Source: Misgurnus anguillicaudatus
Taxonomy: Eukaryota; Chordata; Actinopteri; Cypriniformes; Cobitidae
DNA length: 64,000 nucleotides
Direction of reading: 5' to 3'
Assembly: GCF_027580225.2 (NCBI RefSeq)
Contig: NC_073341.2
Span: 13,198,501 to 13,262,500, forward strand
The stretch's first letter is position 1. Every line of letters starts with the position of its first letter. The position numbers were made by a program, and so were the translations under genes. Below the pieces are notes generated by a model. That model was given only the letters and a program-made list of their open reading frames with translations, did not search any database and had not been told where the DNA came from. Below are positions 35,573 through 48,139 of the stretch, piece by piece.

Positions 35573-37128
35573 AGCTAGAAATTAAAAGAACGTTCTCTGA
35601 AAGTTCCTAATGTTCCCAAAAACATTCTGCCAACGTTAAAAGTGACTAGTTTTTTTTTAAGTTCTAAGAACGTTTCTGTGTTGTCTGAACGTTAGAGGAA
35701 TGTTATAACATTTTACCATTTTTAAACGTTATGACAATGTCATGTTTTAATGTTCACACAATGTTTGAAGCAGCGACTGTTTGTTGTGTTGACTTGTTTG
35801 ACTGTTGTGTGAGTGGTGGAGAAACATTGCATTTTGTTATTTTGGAAGGCATTATTTCTGAATGTTCAGTGGATGTGTTGCTGTGGAGGGCTCAATTCAC
35901 TTGCTGGGTTTGGATGTTGATGTTTTGTTTCATTTGGGGTCACCCTTGTTGTGATTGGTGTTTGTTTTGGTTGGACTCTTGACACTTGACTTTTGGCTTG
36001 CTGGTTTTTTCCTGGTTGTGTTGACTTTGTGTTGGTGCACAACATTTGTTATGAGAGGTTGGTGGTGTGGTTCTGTGGTGCTTGGTGCGTGGTGGTGGGG
36101 ATCATCACCTAGTTGGTTTGCTAGTCAAGAGTTTGTTTTCTGTCAAGAATTTGAATGAGATCCAGTGCTTTCGCGGCCGTTTGTCGTTGGGGAGTTTTGG
36201 AAGCTTTGGACAAAGAAATCCGCTGTGTGGTTGGGATGCACGGACATCAAGAGTCGGGGTATGGGTCTCAACCATGGTGACAATTAAATAAAAAACTTCA
36301 TGCTGCAATGCATGCTGGGTATTAACAAATTACAAATCTCATTCAGGACTCCCAGCATGCACTGCAGCATGGATAAATAAGGATTTTTTAACAATTTTAT
36401 TTGTCCCCATGGTTGAGATTCATAGTCTGATTCTTGATGTTTGTGCATCCCAATTTTACATCAGCGAATATTTTTTGTCCAAAGTTTCTAAAACTCCTTA
36501 ATGACAAACTGGTGTGAAAGAGCTGGATCTATATACATTATTGGCAGAAAATAAACTTTTGATTTGTAAATGAATTAGGTGATGATCTTCACCATTATGT
36601 ACCAAACAACCACAGAATTACACTATTAACTTTGTGTTAATGCACCACATTTGTTATGAACATGCAAAGTTAACACAACCAGGGAAAAAAAATAGCAAGC
36701 AAAAAGTCAAGTGTCAAGAGTCCAACTAAAACAAACACTAATCACAATAAGGGTGACTTAAAATGAAACAAAACATCAACATCTAAACCTAGTGAATTGT
36801 GTTTTCTACAGCGGTATGTTTGCTGAACATTCAGAAATGATGTTTTCTAAAATAATAAAATGCAATGTTTCTCTATCATTTACATAACAGTCAAACAAGT
36901 CAATATAATAAACAGTTGTTGTTTTGGAGATTGTGTGAGCATTGAAACATGACATTGTCATAGCGTTTAAAAATGGTAAAATGTAACATTCCTCTAACGT
37001 TAAGACAACACAGAAACGTTCTTAGAACTTAAAAAAAACTAGTCACTTTTAACGTTGGCAGAATGTTTTTGGGAACATTGGGAACTTTCAGAGAACGTTC
37101 TTAGAACTTTTAATTTCTAGCTGGGATG
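35573..37128. mobile_element. 1.55-kb near-complete palindrome
   Basis: Ends CCCAGCTAGAAATTAAAAG and its inverse. Arms pair through GAACGTTCTCTGAAAGTTCC, AAAACATTCTGCCAACGTTA and GACACTTGACTTTTGGCTTG against mirrored copies on the right. The centre, about 36310-36370, is GCATGCTGGGTATTAAC...CCCAGCATGC. The frame at 35731-36158 is an arm, not a gene. No TSD longer than 2 bp could be defined. Confidence 0.78.
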
Positions 37129-37690
37129 TAGCATCTATTTACATATATATCTATCGCCTGGGGTGGTCTGAAAGAGTGGATGCGGGGACTAATTTGCATA
37201 TTCATATCTATGGTCAAAGCTGTGCAATTGAGTGGGTTCAGATTTAAAAGTTTCACATGCGCTTCGGACATAGGTTGGGTATAATAATAGCGGCATCTGG
37301 TCTTGGGTAATTTAAAATTAATGTTTTTGCCAAACGGACCTGAGACGACCCAAACTGTGAGTGTGCATCGTGTGGCTAGCGATAGGCTAATTTTCGTTGA
37401 GACAGAATTATCAATAAATTTAGAATGCATTTTTTAGCGGTTACCTTGGTGTCATCGTCAGATAACAAAAGAAAATAAAGGGAGCAGCGACTGCACATAC
37501 ATCGGTGCCGTTTACATTTGGCTCCCAAAAAACTGCCATTGGTTCGGGTCGAACTCAGGTCTAATTTTCTTGGGTCAGGTCTGTCTTGTATGCATATCGC
37601 ATTCAGGTATAAAGTGATTTGGGTCATTTCGAGTCGGGTATATTTCTTTGGACCCGAGAAAACCTCTAGCTAAAACATCAAATTCTTGAC
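37129..37690. other. Intergenic, nothing recognised
   Basis: Includes GGTTCGGGTCGAACTCAGG / TCGAGTCGGGT-type text near 37545-37640, typical of degraded fish repeats, but no boundaries could be set. Confidence 0.35.
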
Positions 37691-38409
37691 AGGGTTCCCA
37701 CACCTTAGTAAACTTCAAATTCAAGGACCTTTCAAGGACTTTCCAGGTCCAATACCCTCAAATTCAAGGACTAAATATGGGGACAAATTTCAAGTGAGAG
37801 CAAGGTTACATTGTGTTATCTTTAAAGATACATTGTTACAGTTCCTATTCGAGGGAACTCGCGCTGCGTCACTGTGTCACTGACTTTCCAGGGGTAAGTG
37901 TGTCTGAATGTGTATATCAAATTCAACCAATGGTGAGGCTTAACGACAAAGACAGGGTGACGTGGGAGCCTGGAAGTATATCGCTATCTGAAATATTGCC
38001 AAAGACGGCGTTACAGGGACGCAGGAAGTATGGCAAGGGAGACGCAGCGTCTCGTTCCCTCCTTAGGGAACAAAACTTACATACGTAACCCGAGAAGTTT
38101 TTATTTGTCAAACACAACTATGCAAAAAAGCATTTTGGTATAAATCAACATTCGCAGAAGATAAAAGCATTTAAAACGAACAGTTTAGCACGTGTGCTTA
38201 AAAAGTCTAACATTTTTATTATATTATCCTACACTACACAGGGAATAATATGGATTTTTTTCCAGAAAACTTCTTGCATAAAATAAATTCAAGCACTTTC
38301 AATGACCTGTATCTATGTATGTATATTTTCAAACACTTCCCAGGGCCTTGAATTTTATTCCCCAGATTCACAAACTTTCAAAAATGTCAAGGACCCATGG
38401 GAACCGTGT
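37691..38409. mobile_element. hAT-type element (CAGGGTTCCCACACC) with a nested MITE
   Basis: Left end CAGGGTTCCCACACCTTAGT followed by AAATTCAAGGACCTTTCAAG. The right part is GTCAAGGACCCATGGGAACC. These are the two ends of a widespread fish hAT repeat. A separate inverted-repeat element occupies about 37833-38092. The 8-bp TSD is not clean, so the right boundary is approximate. Confidence 0.65.
37833..38092. mobile_element. MITE nested in the hAT-type element
   Basis: GAGGGAACTCGCGCTGCGTC at the left pairs with GACGCAGCGTCTCGTTCCCT at the right. Outer ends are GTTACAGTTCC and GGGAACAAAACTTACATACG. It has the look of a common cyprinid repeat. No coding capacity. Confidence 0.65.
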
Positions 38410-38466
38410 CCTGACTACAGGGAGATTTTTATATCTTTCTGTTTAAAAAAAGCAACCAAATTTGCA

Positions 38467-38988
38467 TTTAAAGAGCACATATTGTCCGATTAACATTTTA
38501 AAATTTCCTTTGGTGTGTAAATGTGTATTAGTACATTTTAACGATATTTAAAAGGTACACAATGACGCAAGTAATCGTCTCCAACGTAAATCTCTTTTCT
38601 TGGACTACAACAAACACACAGATTGTTGGCAACAGTTTACTTCCTGGGATTGGTAAAGACCGACATTATCGTAATTCCTCCCGCTCGGACTTACAGCCTG
38701 TAAGTTAACTCCTGTTAGCATTGCATTGTGAGCGAATCTTTCAAACATGGTAAGGAGCGTCACATTTCCAGCTGACATCAGAGGTATTCAGGCCAATCAC
38801 AACGTACAGATTAGCTGGCCAATCAGGGACACAGAGCTTGTCAAATCCATGAGTTTCAGGAAGAGAGTGAAATCTGGAGCTACAAAAATGTACGATATGT
38901 GGAAAATAATGTGTTTACGACACAAACACAATGTATTATACCAAATACACAAAATAACGTTTTTAGCAATGAAATAGGTGCTCTTTAA
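38467..38988. mobile_element. MITE with TTTAAAGAGCACATATT ends
   Basis: The left end TTTAAAGAGCACATATT matches the complement of the right end AATAGGTGCTCTTTAAA. The interior has short frames only. TSD not determined. Confidence 0.6.
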
Positions 38989-40613
38989 AAACGTCTAATA
39001 GCTGTCCAAACACAGCCCAGACGTATAGGCTAAAGGCAAAATGTATCAGTCAACATTTAATAAACGTCTAACCGCAGTCCCAAAATAAATGAACTAAATA
39101 AATGAAAACAAACAAATTGAAATCATTGTTGACTTTACTTACATAATGGAATATCACACATCTCGCAGGTTATTTTGGCAAAAACGACATTCAAGTTTGG
39201 CTAGAAGTGGGTTACTAATATCCGTTCTATATGGTGAAAAGATGCTATTGCGTCATATGGCAATCATATTATTAAGCCAACTTAATGGTCACCATGTAGT
39301 CACCAACCTGAAAACAACCTCACATATCTTCTTATTGTCAAGTAAAAGACAGAACTGAAACTCAAAACTGAATAACAAAACCACAACAGAGAAAGAGTAA
39401 CGCTCTTATGTTTTAACTTTAGGTGTTTTGCACAGCAGAATTAAGCTTACAAAAATGTACTAAGTCTCAAGTAGATTAAGAGTTTCATGTGTAATCCCAT
39501 AAACTACCCTGATTATGTACTCTTAAGCCTGCGTGTGTATGTGAAATAATAGATGAATCCGATATATCATAGCTAAAGTCTCAGTGTGGACTATACTGCA
39601 TATAAACAGCTGCCAGAACCAACAGGATTCAGGTTTCACGATAAACACGCCCAGTATGTCATTATCAGCAGACCACCATTGTACATAATGCATTCAAACT
39701 CCAGTGTGATGTATGCACTTACTGTTCTTTAGTATTCAGGGATTGTCCCATTAACCTCTTAGTACAGTAAACCTCCCCATCCCCCTTCGGCATTTAGCTC
39801 AGCAATGGCCTGAGTCATAGCGTCATTCCCTCAATAGACTTTAGTCAGCTGTTCTAGACACTGGCTGCTTAGAGGCCAAACAGAAGGCTACTTACACAAC
39901 GAAAGAGTGCAATTGGCCACAAGAAAGGCGACGAACGTCTTGCAATGTTGACTTCTGAGCTTCAGTGCTGTAAATTACTTCAAAGTGGGCGATTACGGCA
40001 CGAGAACAACGCCGTGTTTGTCATCTTTCATTGCTTACTGTTTGAACTCAGGGTGAGGCTGTGCTTGTGGATTGGACATGACCACAGATTTAAAGAGAAA
40101 AAAATCAGTGGGCATATGAAATAAATAAACAAGTTTGACTGGTAACACAGTGAATGAGAAAACATAGACAACTACCTAGTAAGGCGGCATCCCAAGTCAA
40201 ATGACCTCCTCACATGTTACTCATTTGAAATGCTTTACATAGGCAGCAACACACAAATAGTTAGCATTTTCATGTCTTGGCGAATAAGCTTTCTGGTGTG
40301 TATGACAGAACAGCCAAACTGATCTCACAGGAATTTGTACGTATTTACAAATTGGCTAATTCGTATAAATATATATTTTCTTAATTTTAAACTAAAAACT
40401 TTAAAATTCTATTGTAAAAAATGCTATTTGGTTAACTCTAAAAAAGTACATATACAGTTAAAAACTGTAATTTCTACGATTGTTAGAAAAAAAACAGTAA
40501 TGAAACATAACCCCGCCCATACACCCAACATCACAGGGGCAAAAGCTAATTGTACGAATTCATATGAATTTGATAAAATGTGTCCAGATTGATTGTATTG
40601 GAACAGCTTTATA
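38989..40613. other. Intergenic, nothing recognised
   Basis: A complex, apparently single-copy stretch at about 39760-40060 stands out from the AT-rich background but has no exon-like structure. Confidence 0.35.
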
Positions 40614-40933
40614 TACTGCAAAAAAATTATTTTCAAGACAAAATTCTCAGTACTTTTGTCTTGTTTTCAGTCAAAATATCCAAAACTTCTCAAATTAAGA
40701 TGCTTTTTCTTGACGAGCAAACCAACCCAAGAAAACAAGTCTAGTTTTTAGACCAAACATATCAAATTTAAGTGATTTTGTGCATAAAACAAGCAAAAAA
40801 AATCTGCCAGTGGGGTAAGCAAAAAATCTTGGACATTTTTCTTAAACACTAAATTCAAGAAAAATTCATATTTTTAGATATTTTTTACTGAAAAATAACT
40901 TTTTTTCTTAAAAAGAAATCATTTTTTGCAGTG
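40614..40933. mobile_element. TA-flanked MITE of the ACTGCAAAAAATNATTTTC family
   Basis: Ends TACTGCAAAAAAATTATTTT and ATTTTTTGCAGTG with TA on both sides (40612-40613, 40934-40935). Arms contain CAAGACAAAA, AATTAAGATGC and AAGTCTAGTTTTTAGAC against their inverses. Two further copies lie at 46714-47509. Confidence 0.78.
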
Positions 40934-40935
40934 TA

Positions 40936-42159
40936 TAAGAGAATGGGAAAGTGATGTCATTGCATGTTGTGACTTTATAGGACATGAAAGCTGCGAAGCA
41001 CACTATGAAAGCAAAGTATGTAATACCGGAAGACCGCACAAAACCGCAATACATATATATATATTTTTTTACATAAAACATGTGAACTAAGTATGAACAG
41101 CATATTCCGAATTTTCAACATTAAATTAAATATATTCATTTAAATATAGTTAATTAAATTAAACAGTATTAAATAGAAAACTAAAAATGAAAACCCGAAT
41201 TTAAAAAACAAAAGTACTGCACTTTTGCATCTTTGTTGAACTTTCCTCTAAATGAATCTTTGTTCATTCCTTTATTAGTTTTCGATGTTCATTGTCCCTG
41301 TGAACTAATCTCCTGCCCTGCATCCCAATTTGCATACTATATGCACAACCGGCGCAACGACATAGAATGTCTCTGAACAGGTTCACGCCCACTTTTGGGG
41401 GAAAACAGACTAGACCTTCCATTGACTTCCATTCAAAATAGCGGAACAAAGCAACGTTCGTACACAGCCGGTAGGCGTAAATAACTTATAAAATCACTCA
41501 GATTAAACATGTTGAGTAATTTTGCTCTGCACTCAAAAGTATGCAAAACATGGAAGTGTTTGGTGGTTTCTAAATTCATCCCTGTTGGATCCTAAGGAAT
41601 GAATGGGGCTAGGCTAAATGTTAACACACTCACGACGTGCTGTACAAAGATTAAGTGCACACATTGAAAAAAGATAGGTATGTATTAATTAGTCTAAATT
41701 GAGGTAAGAACATAGTAAAATATTGAAAAATGGTGGTGTTTTCCTTTAAAGGTGAAGATCTGAAATTGTTTAGCTGTGCACAATTGAAAGATTATTTGGG
41801 ATTTATAGATTTCACATTTACAAATGAGGCATACGTGCGTTATCTGTGCGTACTTTTTTTTAATCACACGTACGCGCTTTTGAATTATCATGTCACATTT
41901 AAGATGGTTTCTACGCAGGATAAATGACGCCCCTAGTGAGTGTGTCCTCCTTAAACATGGCAGCTCACTACCCTGAATACAATGAAGTAGTTTGATTTTA
42001 ATACATTACAATACAATACCATGTTAGCATGTTAAGCACAGCACACACAAATAATTAAGATACAGGACACACAATAACTTTTTTGGCAATTAAATAATCA
42101 ATATTTCGTTCTATTTTTTGCTGACACAGATTCAGCCAAAACGAAGTCTCCATTGTCAG
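40936..42159. other. Intergenic, nothing recognised
   Basis: Short AT run at about 41053-41066. No gene or clear element. Confidence 0.35.
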
Positions 42160-42350
42160 AAAAAAATGGTCAACATATTGGTCTCTGGGGCGGTACCCTT
42201 TCAAAATGTACTCCTTTGCACCTAAATAGTTTATATTAGTACCCCTTTGCTACATATTGGTACCAAATGTATACATATCTTTACCTAAATGTTATATTAG
42301 GACCTTTTTAAAGGGTACTGTCCCAGTGACAGCATTTTTGACAGTGTAGA
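42160..42350. mobile_element. Fragment of the GGGGCGGTACC repeat family
   Basis: CTCTGGGGCGGTACCCTTTC, CATATTGGTACCAAATGTAT and GGGTACTGTCCCAGTGACAG. The same family is at 24236-24412 and 54973-55113. The repeated GGTACC palindromes are its signature. Confidence 0.6.
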
Positions 42351-42598
42351 GAAGCATGGTGTTGAAACAGGAACATAAAATGCTGTCTCGGTATGCAGCT
42401 AACAGTTATGTTAGCTATTTGGATGTTGCATTGGCACACATCGAGCAAACGGGGATTAAGACGCATTCTCTCAACAGCTGCAGTAAGAATCAAGATGGCA
42501 GGAGGGTTTTTGCATATGCATGAGCAGTACATCTCCTTTGTAGTAATTCATTGACATGTAAGTCAATCATTACTGTATCCCCTTTCTTATTCATCTTC

Positions 42599-42690
42599 AT
42601 TTTTACATTCATGCATTTGGCAGACACTTCTATCGAATCAAACCCACAATTCTCTACCAACTGAGCTACAGTAATGGCTAATATAAATGT
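42599..42690 (-). mobile_element. SINE fragment, minus strand
   Basis: Carries TTCATGCATTTGGCAGACAC (complement of the SINE tail) and TCTACCAACTGAGCTACAG (complement of the tRNA A-box region). Confidence 0.55.
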
Positions 42691-43494
42691 AAAGCTCAAA
42701 AGAAGATTCGTAATGATTTCATGGCATGCCATTTAAATGGCCAGTTCTTCTGCAGTGGTCAGTGCGTGTTTGTTGTGTATTGAGTTATGCGGAGACGCAG
42801 CTGTGGGGGGTTGAGGCTCATTTTAAAGTCGGCCGCATCCGATTGAATCTTTTGCTTCTGCAGTCTCTCTAGGGAGGTGCTGGCAGGATATGAGCTCTGT
42901 CCAACCCCCTTTCTCTGCAGTCAGTGATGATGAAGCCCTGGAGACATGATGGACTGAAGACCAGGGATGGAAGTCTGTCTGTGAGTTTATGATACATGTA
43001 AAACAGATCTGCCATACTGTAAAGTACATTTGGTTGGTACATTTCAGTTCAAGTGCCTGGATCTTATCATCGAATCTACTGAGTTCCTGTTGAGCATTGT
43101 TTAAGTATGGCTATTGGTTTTAGGGGAAGGGGTTTGCATCCTTTCAATCAATAGAGACTTAGATATGGATCAAGGGTCATTAGTGTGCCATAAGATGCTC
43201 TGTAAGGAAGTCATTTGCAATCTTTCGACATTTCAACATCTGCTCTAGACCGTGGCCTGAGGTTATGTGCTGTATGTTAACATATGCTACAGTATCAGCA
43301 TTTTTTTTACTGATTTGCTGATCCTCCCAAAATTATTTCTTTAGCTTAACCAGCAGGACCATCTTGATCAACCACCTTCAGCTGCTGGTTGACAAGCTTT
43401 AGCAGACACAGACCAGCACTAACCGGTAATACACATACAAACGGGCATATCTGCTGATATAAATTTAATAAGGTTTAGCCTACCAAATGTACAA
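42691..43494. other. Intergenic, nothing recognised
   Basis: A stretch with CTGCAG and GTGAGT-like signals near 42916-42984 could be a short untranslated exon, but there is no supporting frame. 43340-43425 contains several AACCAGCA/GCTGGTT motifs resembling the element at 46347-46628. Confidence 0.3.
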
Positions 43495-43625
43495 GTGTAG
43501 CTGTGTGTTATCTCAATTGGTAGAGGACTGGGTGTGGGTTTGAATCCCATGAAATACATAAAGATGAAAGAATAATGTGCTGTAATTCACTTTGGATAAG
43601 TGTTTGTGTTTTAAAAATGTAAAGA
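43495..43625 (+). mobile_element. Diverged tRNA-derived SINE
   Basis: GTGTAGCTGTGTGTTATCTC, TTGGTAGAGGACTG, GGGTTTGAATCCCATG (B box) and CTGTAATTCACTTTGGATAA are in SINE order. Confidence 0.6.
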
Positions 43626-44562
43626 TCTTTTATACATTAACAACACTGTAATTGATTTAAAGCTATTTAATTGTAACAGTAAAATTCAGTGCTTCATTAC
43701 TTCTTTATAAGGGTTCACCAAACATTTTGTGTTGTACAAATATAGCCATACCACCTTCTCGTGAGACAACATTTGTTAGTAAAATGCTTAAGCAATGAAG
43801 TAAAAGGGCCTCGCCCAGTTTGACAATAGATACCAGTGGCTCCCTCTAGCGCTTAAAATTGGCATTGCAACAGGCATTGGTAATGGTGTAACATTTGTTG
43901 TAACATTTCATTCTGAAAAAAAAAACATAAAAAAAAAAATCAGTGATAAACATTTTCTGTGGGGTTACGTTCCTACAGCGTTTTTTTTTCATGATTCTCA
44001 TTACATTTCTCTTTCATTAATTTAATCACGAATTTGATTATAAAAATTCCTCATTGGTGTTATTGTCAGATGTAAGTTTACTTTTCACCACTGAAATTTT
44101 TTTTTTCAAATATAATGTGCAATAATAAATACACTTAAAACTGTAATGTGTCCTCTTGCATGAGACAGGTCTTCAAAGGCTATAGGTCATTCAGGGTGCA
44201 GCATTTTATACAAACCATCATTGGTTGATAATCTTTGAACCATACCTATAGTTTTATATAAATGTCCTGTTTTCTTTTATATGTACTGTTTATGATGAAA
44301 AAAGGCTGATGGAGGTGGTGCACCAAGTATGAATTAGTATAGTATTATGTTTCTGATGACTCTATTATCTTTCAGTGGAATAGACAGATGAAAAACTTTC
44401 CAAATGCATTTTCAGGGACAAAGATTTAAATGTAAAATAAATATATTTCTTATGACTGAATATTGCATGCATTAGAGAGTTATTGTATGATTGATTTTTT
44501 TCCCTCTATGTTACGATACACCACAATTATGAAATCATCAATATCTCCAGTTTCATGTTATA
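43626..44562. other. Intergenic, nothing recognised
   Basis: AT-rich, with A-runs near 43917-43940. No gene. Confidence 0.35.
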
Positions 44563-44758
44563 CACTGAAAAAAATATTCATTTAATTTACTCAAAATTTT
44601 AAATGTAAGTGGTTGCAATCAATTAATTTGGGCTACATTTAAACAGAAAAATAGAAAGAATAAATAAAATAAAAACTTTTGTTTAAATACAGCTTAAATA
44701 AATTGATTGCAATCACTTACCTTTTGAGTAAATTGAATGAATAATTTTTTTTTCAGTG
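44563..44758. mobile_element. 196-bp TA-flanked MITE
   Basis: Ends CACTGAAAAAAATATTC and GAATAATTTTTTTTTCAGTG, flanked by TA at 44561-44562 and 44759-44760. Arms contain GTAAGTGGTTGCAATCAATT and AATTGATTGCAATCACTTAC. Same family as 688-890. Confidence 0.85.
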
Positions 44759-45597
44759 TAAACACATATAATTGCTTCACAAGTGAATTTTCCACTAATT
44801 ATGCACATTTGAAAATAAAAAAAAAACAGAATGATCCATTCTATAAACAATGCTGGGCTTTTTTTTTTAGAGTTTGCAAACATAGCTAAGTTTTTACACA
44901 ACTGTCATCTTAAAACCAAGGGTCAAGCTAATGTATCTACTGTATGTATGACCAGATGTATCAACATTAGTTTACATTACAGAGTTCTTTGCAGTAGTGT
45001 CCAAATGTAAATAGCCTAAGTGTAAAAATCTTATTTGCAATCTCTTTACTGACATCTATTGACCGTTTTGTTTAATGTTTAATTTTAGGTTATATCATCA
45101 CACAAATTATAAAGACAAATCATAATTTTATAATTGATAGTAATAAGTTTATTTATGTTTGTATAGTTTTCTTTGACAGGCTGTTTTCATAGAGTGAAAT
45201 ATGAACTGCTATCAATTGCAGCTTACTAATACTCATGTCTGACTTTGTTGCTAGATTCATCACTGATCATAATCTTTCATTTATTTTGGTATTTAAAGTT
45301 AATCAGCCGGATTCATGACTGATATATCTGCTGTCAGCAGCTGCTGTAGAGATTATCCTGCAGATATCACAACGTATGAACATAATTGTGTCTGTTATAT
45401 AAGACAAGCCTGGGATCATTTATGTATCGCATTAAGAAAACATTGATCCTTAATAGAATATTGTGCGTGTGTGGTACAGGAATCCCATCATCAAAGAATG
45501 ATCATAGCCTTGCCCAATGATGATTACTTTCATGCTGAACATAAAATCAACTGCACAACATTACTTTATATTCAATCTTCTTCATATGCCTTTAGAA
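44759..45597. other. Intergenic, nothing recognised
   Basis: No repeat end, frame or RNA recognised. Confidence 0.35.
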
Positions 45598-45745
45598 AGT
45601 GCCTGCTGTTAGCAGCGTAAATGGTCATGGGTTCGACCTCCATGAAACACTCATACTGATACACATGTATACCTCGAATGCACTGTAAATCTGGATGGAA
45701 GCCTTTGCCAAATGCATAAATGTAAATGTAAAATGCCTGCAGTGG
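45598..45745 (+). mobile_element. tRNA-derived SINE, best preserved small copy
   Basis: AGTGCCTGCTGTTAGCAGCG, then GGTCATGGGTTCGACCTCC (B box), CATACTGATACACATGTATA, and the tail GCCAAATGCATAAATGTAAA. This is the cyprinid-type SINE whose fragments occur at 5633, 42599, 43495, 53389, 55790 and 59360. Confidence 0.75.
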
Positions 45746-46346
45746 TAATCTCGTGGCAGCAGATGGCAGCAGTGAGCCGGCGGTATTTCTAGCGTTGTTT
45801 CTCACATCAAAGACGTTCTGCCACATTACATTACATTTTCCCGTTGCTTGTTAATTCAGAAATGGTTTTGAATAAACATCAATTTTAACAGTGCAGCGTC
45901 AGACAAGAAACATGAAAAGTTGCCAGGGTCCAAAATGTATATTTTCAGACACCTGTTGCCAATATCTGGTAAACAATATCTGGTGTATTTGCCATAAATA
46001 TTTTAGGAGAAACACTTTATACATTTCTGACTGTAGTTAAAGTTGTTAAGGAATCTGCTTGTTAAGTCTGACGTCACGCACCGCTTCCGGGTACAACCCT
46101 TATTCGCGATAACAACCTGCTGCCTGTACATTATCACGTTTATTACACGGCTTTTTACCTCATATATAAGGTAAGGAACATTAAATATTGATTTGAAATA
46201 TTTTATTTGCCCATTTTTAACGAATGAAGATGTCCATGAGGAAAACCTGTTTACAAGACGTTCAAATGTCACAAATACGCTATTTTAATCTTTTGTAAAT
46301 AAAATGTCATATATGTTATTAAAGACATATTTGTATTTAATTTTGT

Positions 46347-46628
46347 CCCTACTGAAATCCAGCTAAGACCAGCATAAGCTGGTAGCTGGTTTAAGGTGGC
46401 AGTAACTGGTTTAAGCTGGTCCTCCCAGCCTGGCAAAGCTGGTCAAGCTGGTGAGTCAGCTGGTCTCCCAGTCTGACCAGTTAAGTCCAACTAGAACAGC
46501 CTAAAAAGTGACCAAAACAAAGCTAGACCAGCTGGCTACATCAGCAATACCAGCTAAAACCAAGCAGGGAGACCAGTTAAAACCAGCTCACCAGCTAATG
46601 TTGGTCTTAACTGGATTTTTCAGTAGGG
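46347..46628. mobile_element. MITE rich in CCAGCTGG-type motifs
   Basis: Ends CCCTACTGAAATCCAGC and CTGGATTTTTCAGTAGGG are inverted copies. The body is a dense series of GCTGGT/ACCAGC motifs in both orientations, so many alternative hairpins are possible. Related motif-rich sequence lies at 63075-63215. Confidence 0.72.
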
Positions 46629-46713
46629 TGTAATATTAAACTGTAGACTACCTGTCAAAATGACTTGCAACCGTGTGTTATTAGTTTCAGGTGATTGTTA
46701 TCTTGGAATAACA

Positions 46714-47509
46714 CACTGCAAAAAATGATTTTCAAGAAAAAAAATCTTAATATTTTTGTCTTTTCAGTAAAAATATCAAAAAATTCTTAAATTAAGATTC
46801 TTGATGAGCAAAACAAAAGGAAATAAGTCTAGTATTTAGACCAAAAATATCAAATTTAAGTGATTTTGTGCATAAAACAAGCAAAAATATCTGCCAATGG
46901 GGTAAGCAAATTTTTCTTGAATTAAGTGTTTAAGAAAATTTTTTGGCAGATTTTTTTTTGCTTGTTTTATGCACAAAATCACAACTTGATGACTTTTAGA
47001 ATTTTTAGATACTAATTATTATTATTATTATTAGATATTATTAGACGATATTATTAAATACTAAGATTTTTTTCTTGAAAACATACACTGCAAAAAATGA
47101 CTTTCTTACTTAGTATTTTTTCAGTAGAAATATCTAAAAATTCTTAAATCAAGATGTACTTTCTTGATGAGCAAAATGACCTAAGAAATTAAGTCTAGTT
47201 AAAGACAAAAAATATACAATTTAAGTGAATTTGTGCTTTAAATTATCTGCCAATGGGGTGAGAAAATTTTGCTTAAATGAAGTGTTTAAGAAAAAAGAAA
47301 ACTTATTATTAGACTTTTTTTCCCACCCCATTGGCAGATATTTTTGCTTGTTTTAAGTTTAAATTTACTTAAATTGTATTTTTTGTCTATAAACTAGACT
47401 TATTTTCTTGGGTCATTTTGCTCAAAAAGCATCTTAATTTAAGAATTTTTAGATATTTCTACTGAAAACAAGACAAAAATACTAAGTAAAAAGGTCATTT
47501 TTTGCAGTG
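46714..47509. mobile_element. Two abutting MITEs of the CACTGCAAAAAATGA family
   Basis: The first spans 46714 to about 47083, the second 47086-47509. The second is flanked by TA (47084-47085, 47510-47511), ends CACTGCAAAAAATGAC / GTCATTTTTTGCAGTG, and is a full inverted repeat carrying ATCTGCCAATGGGGT and its inverse. The first has a degraded right end with a short ATT-rich expansion at about 47010-47045. Confidence 0.8.
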
Positions 47510-48139
47510 TACCTTGGAATGCCCTTGTAATAAATGTAAATATTGTTAGTAGGGAGGTATAATAAGATTAAATAATATTCATTAATGAATAAGTCACAAA
47601 GTAGTCATAGTAGGGAAAAAATATTATGGAAGTAAATGGTGCTTCTGATTGGCTTGGTTACGTTCCTTAAAATTCATACACTGAAATTCACTACATTCAT
47701 ACACCAACATTCATAGACGGATGATGATGATGATATATTGATGAGGTGATCTTTACAGCAATGAGAATCATTCACAGACTCTTTTGTATTTATTTCCTAT
47801 TCATTCAAGACACATGAGGTAAAGTCAAACGTCTTTGGTTGGAACTGATGTTGATTTCATATTTATATTCCTCTCAAAGGTGATTTGCTTCAACTGTGTT
47901 TAATATTGAGCAAAATGTCTTGAAGAGTCTTTACAAAATGCTCACGCAACACACATAGAAATACCATCTTAATTAAATATATACATTCTCTTTTACTATC
48001 TTACCATATTTACAGGTCACCCCTTTATAATGAGCATCCATTCAGTGTTGTTGGCTTTTTCAAGTCCGTTAAGTACGAAAATATATAAAAATAAAGCTGC
48101 CTTTTTTATTAATAAAAGAAAGTTCTAGGAGTTTGTGTG
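47510..48139. other. 3' flank of fgf17, nothing recognised
   Basis: AATAAA on the minus strand at 48105-48110 lies 30 bases past the fgf17 stop and could be a very proximal poly(A) signal. Longer 3' ends cannot be excluded. Contains a TGATGATGATGATAT run at about 47722-47737. Confidence 0.4.

Noticed and set aside
35731..36158. Plus-strand frames rich in Cys/Trp/Phe
   Set aside because: They lie entirely in one arm of the 35573-37128 palindrome and reflect its G/T-rich strand.
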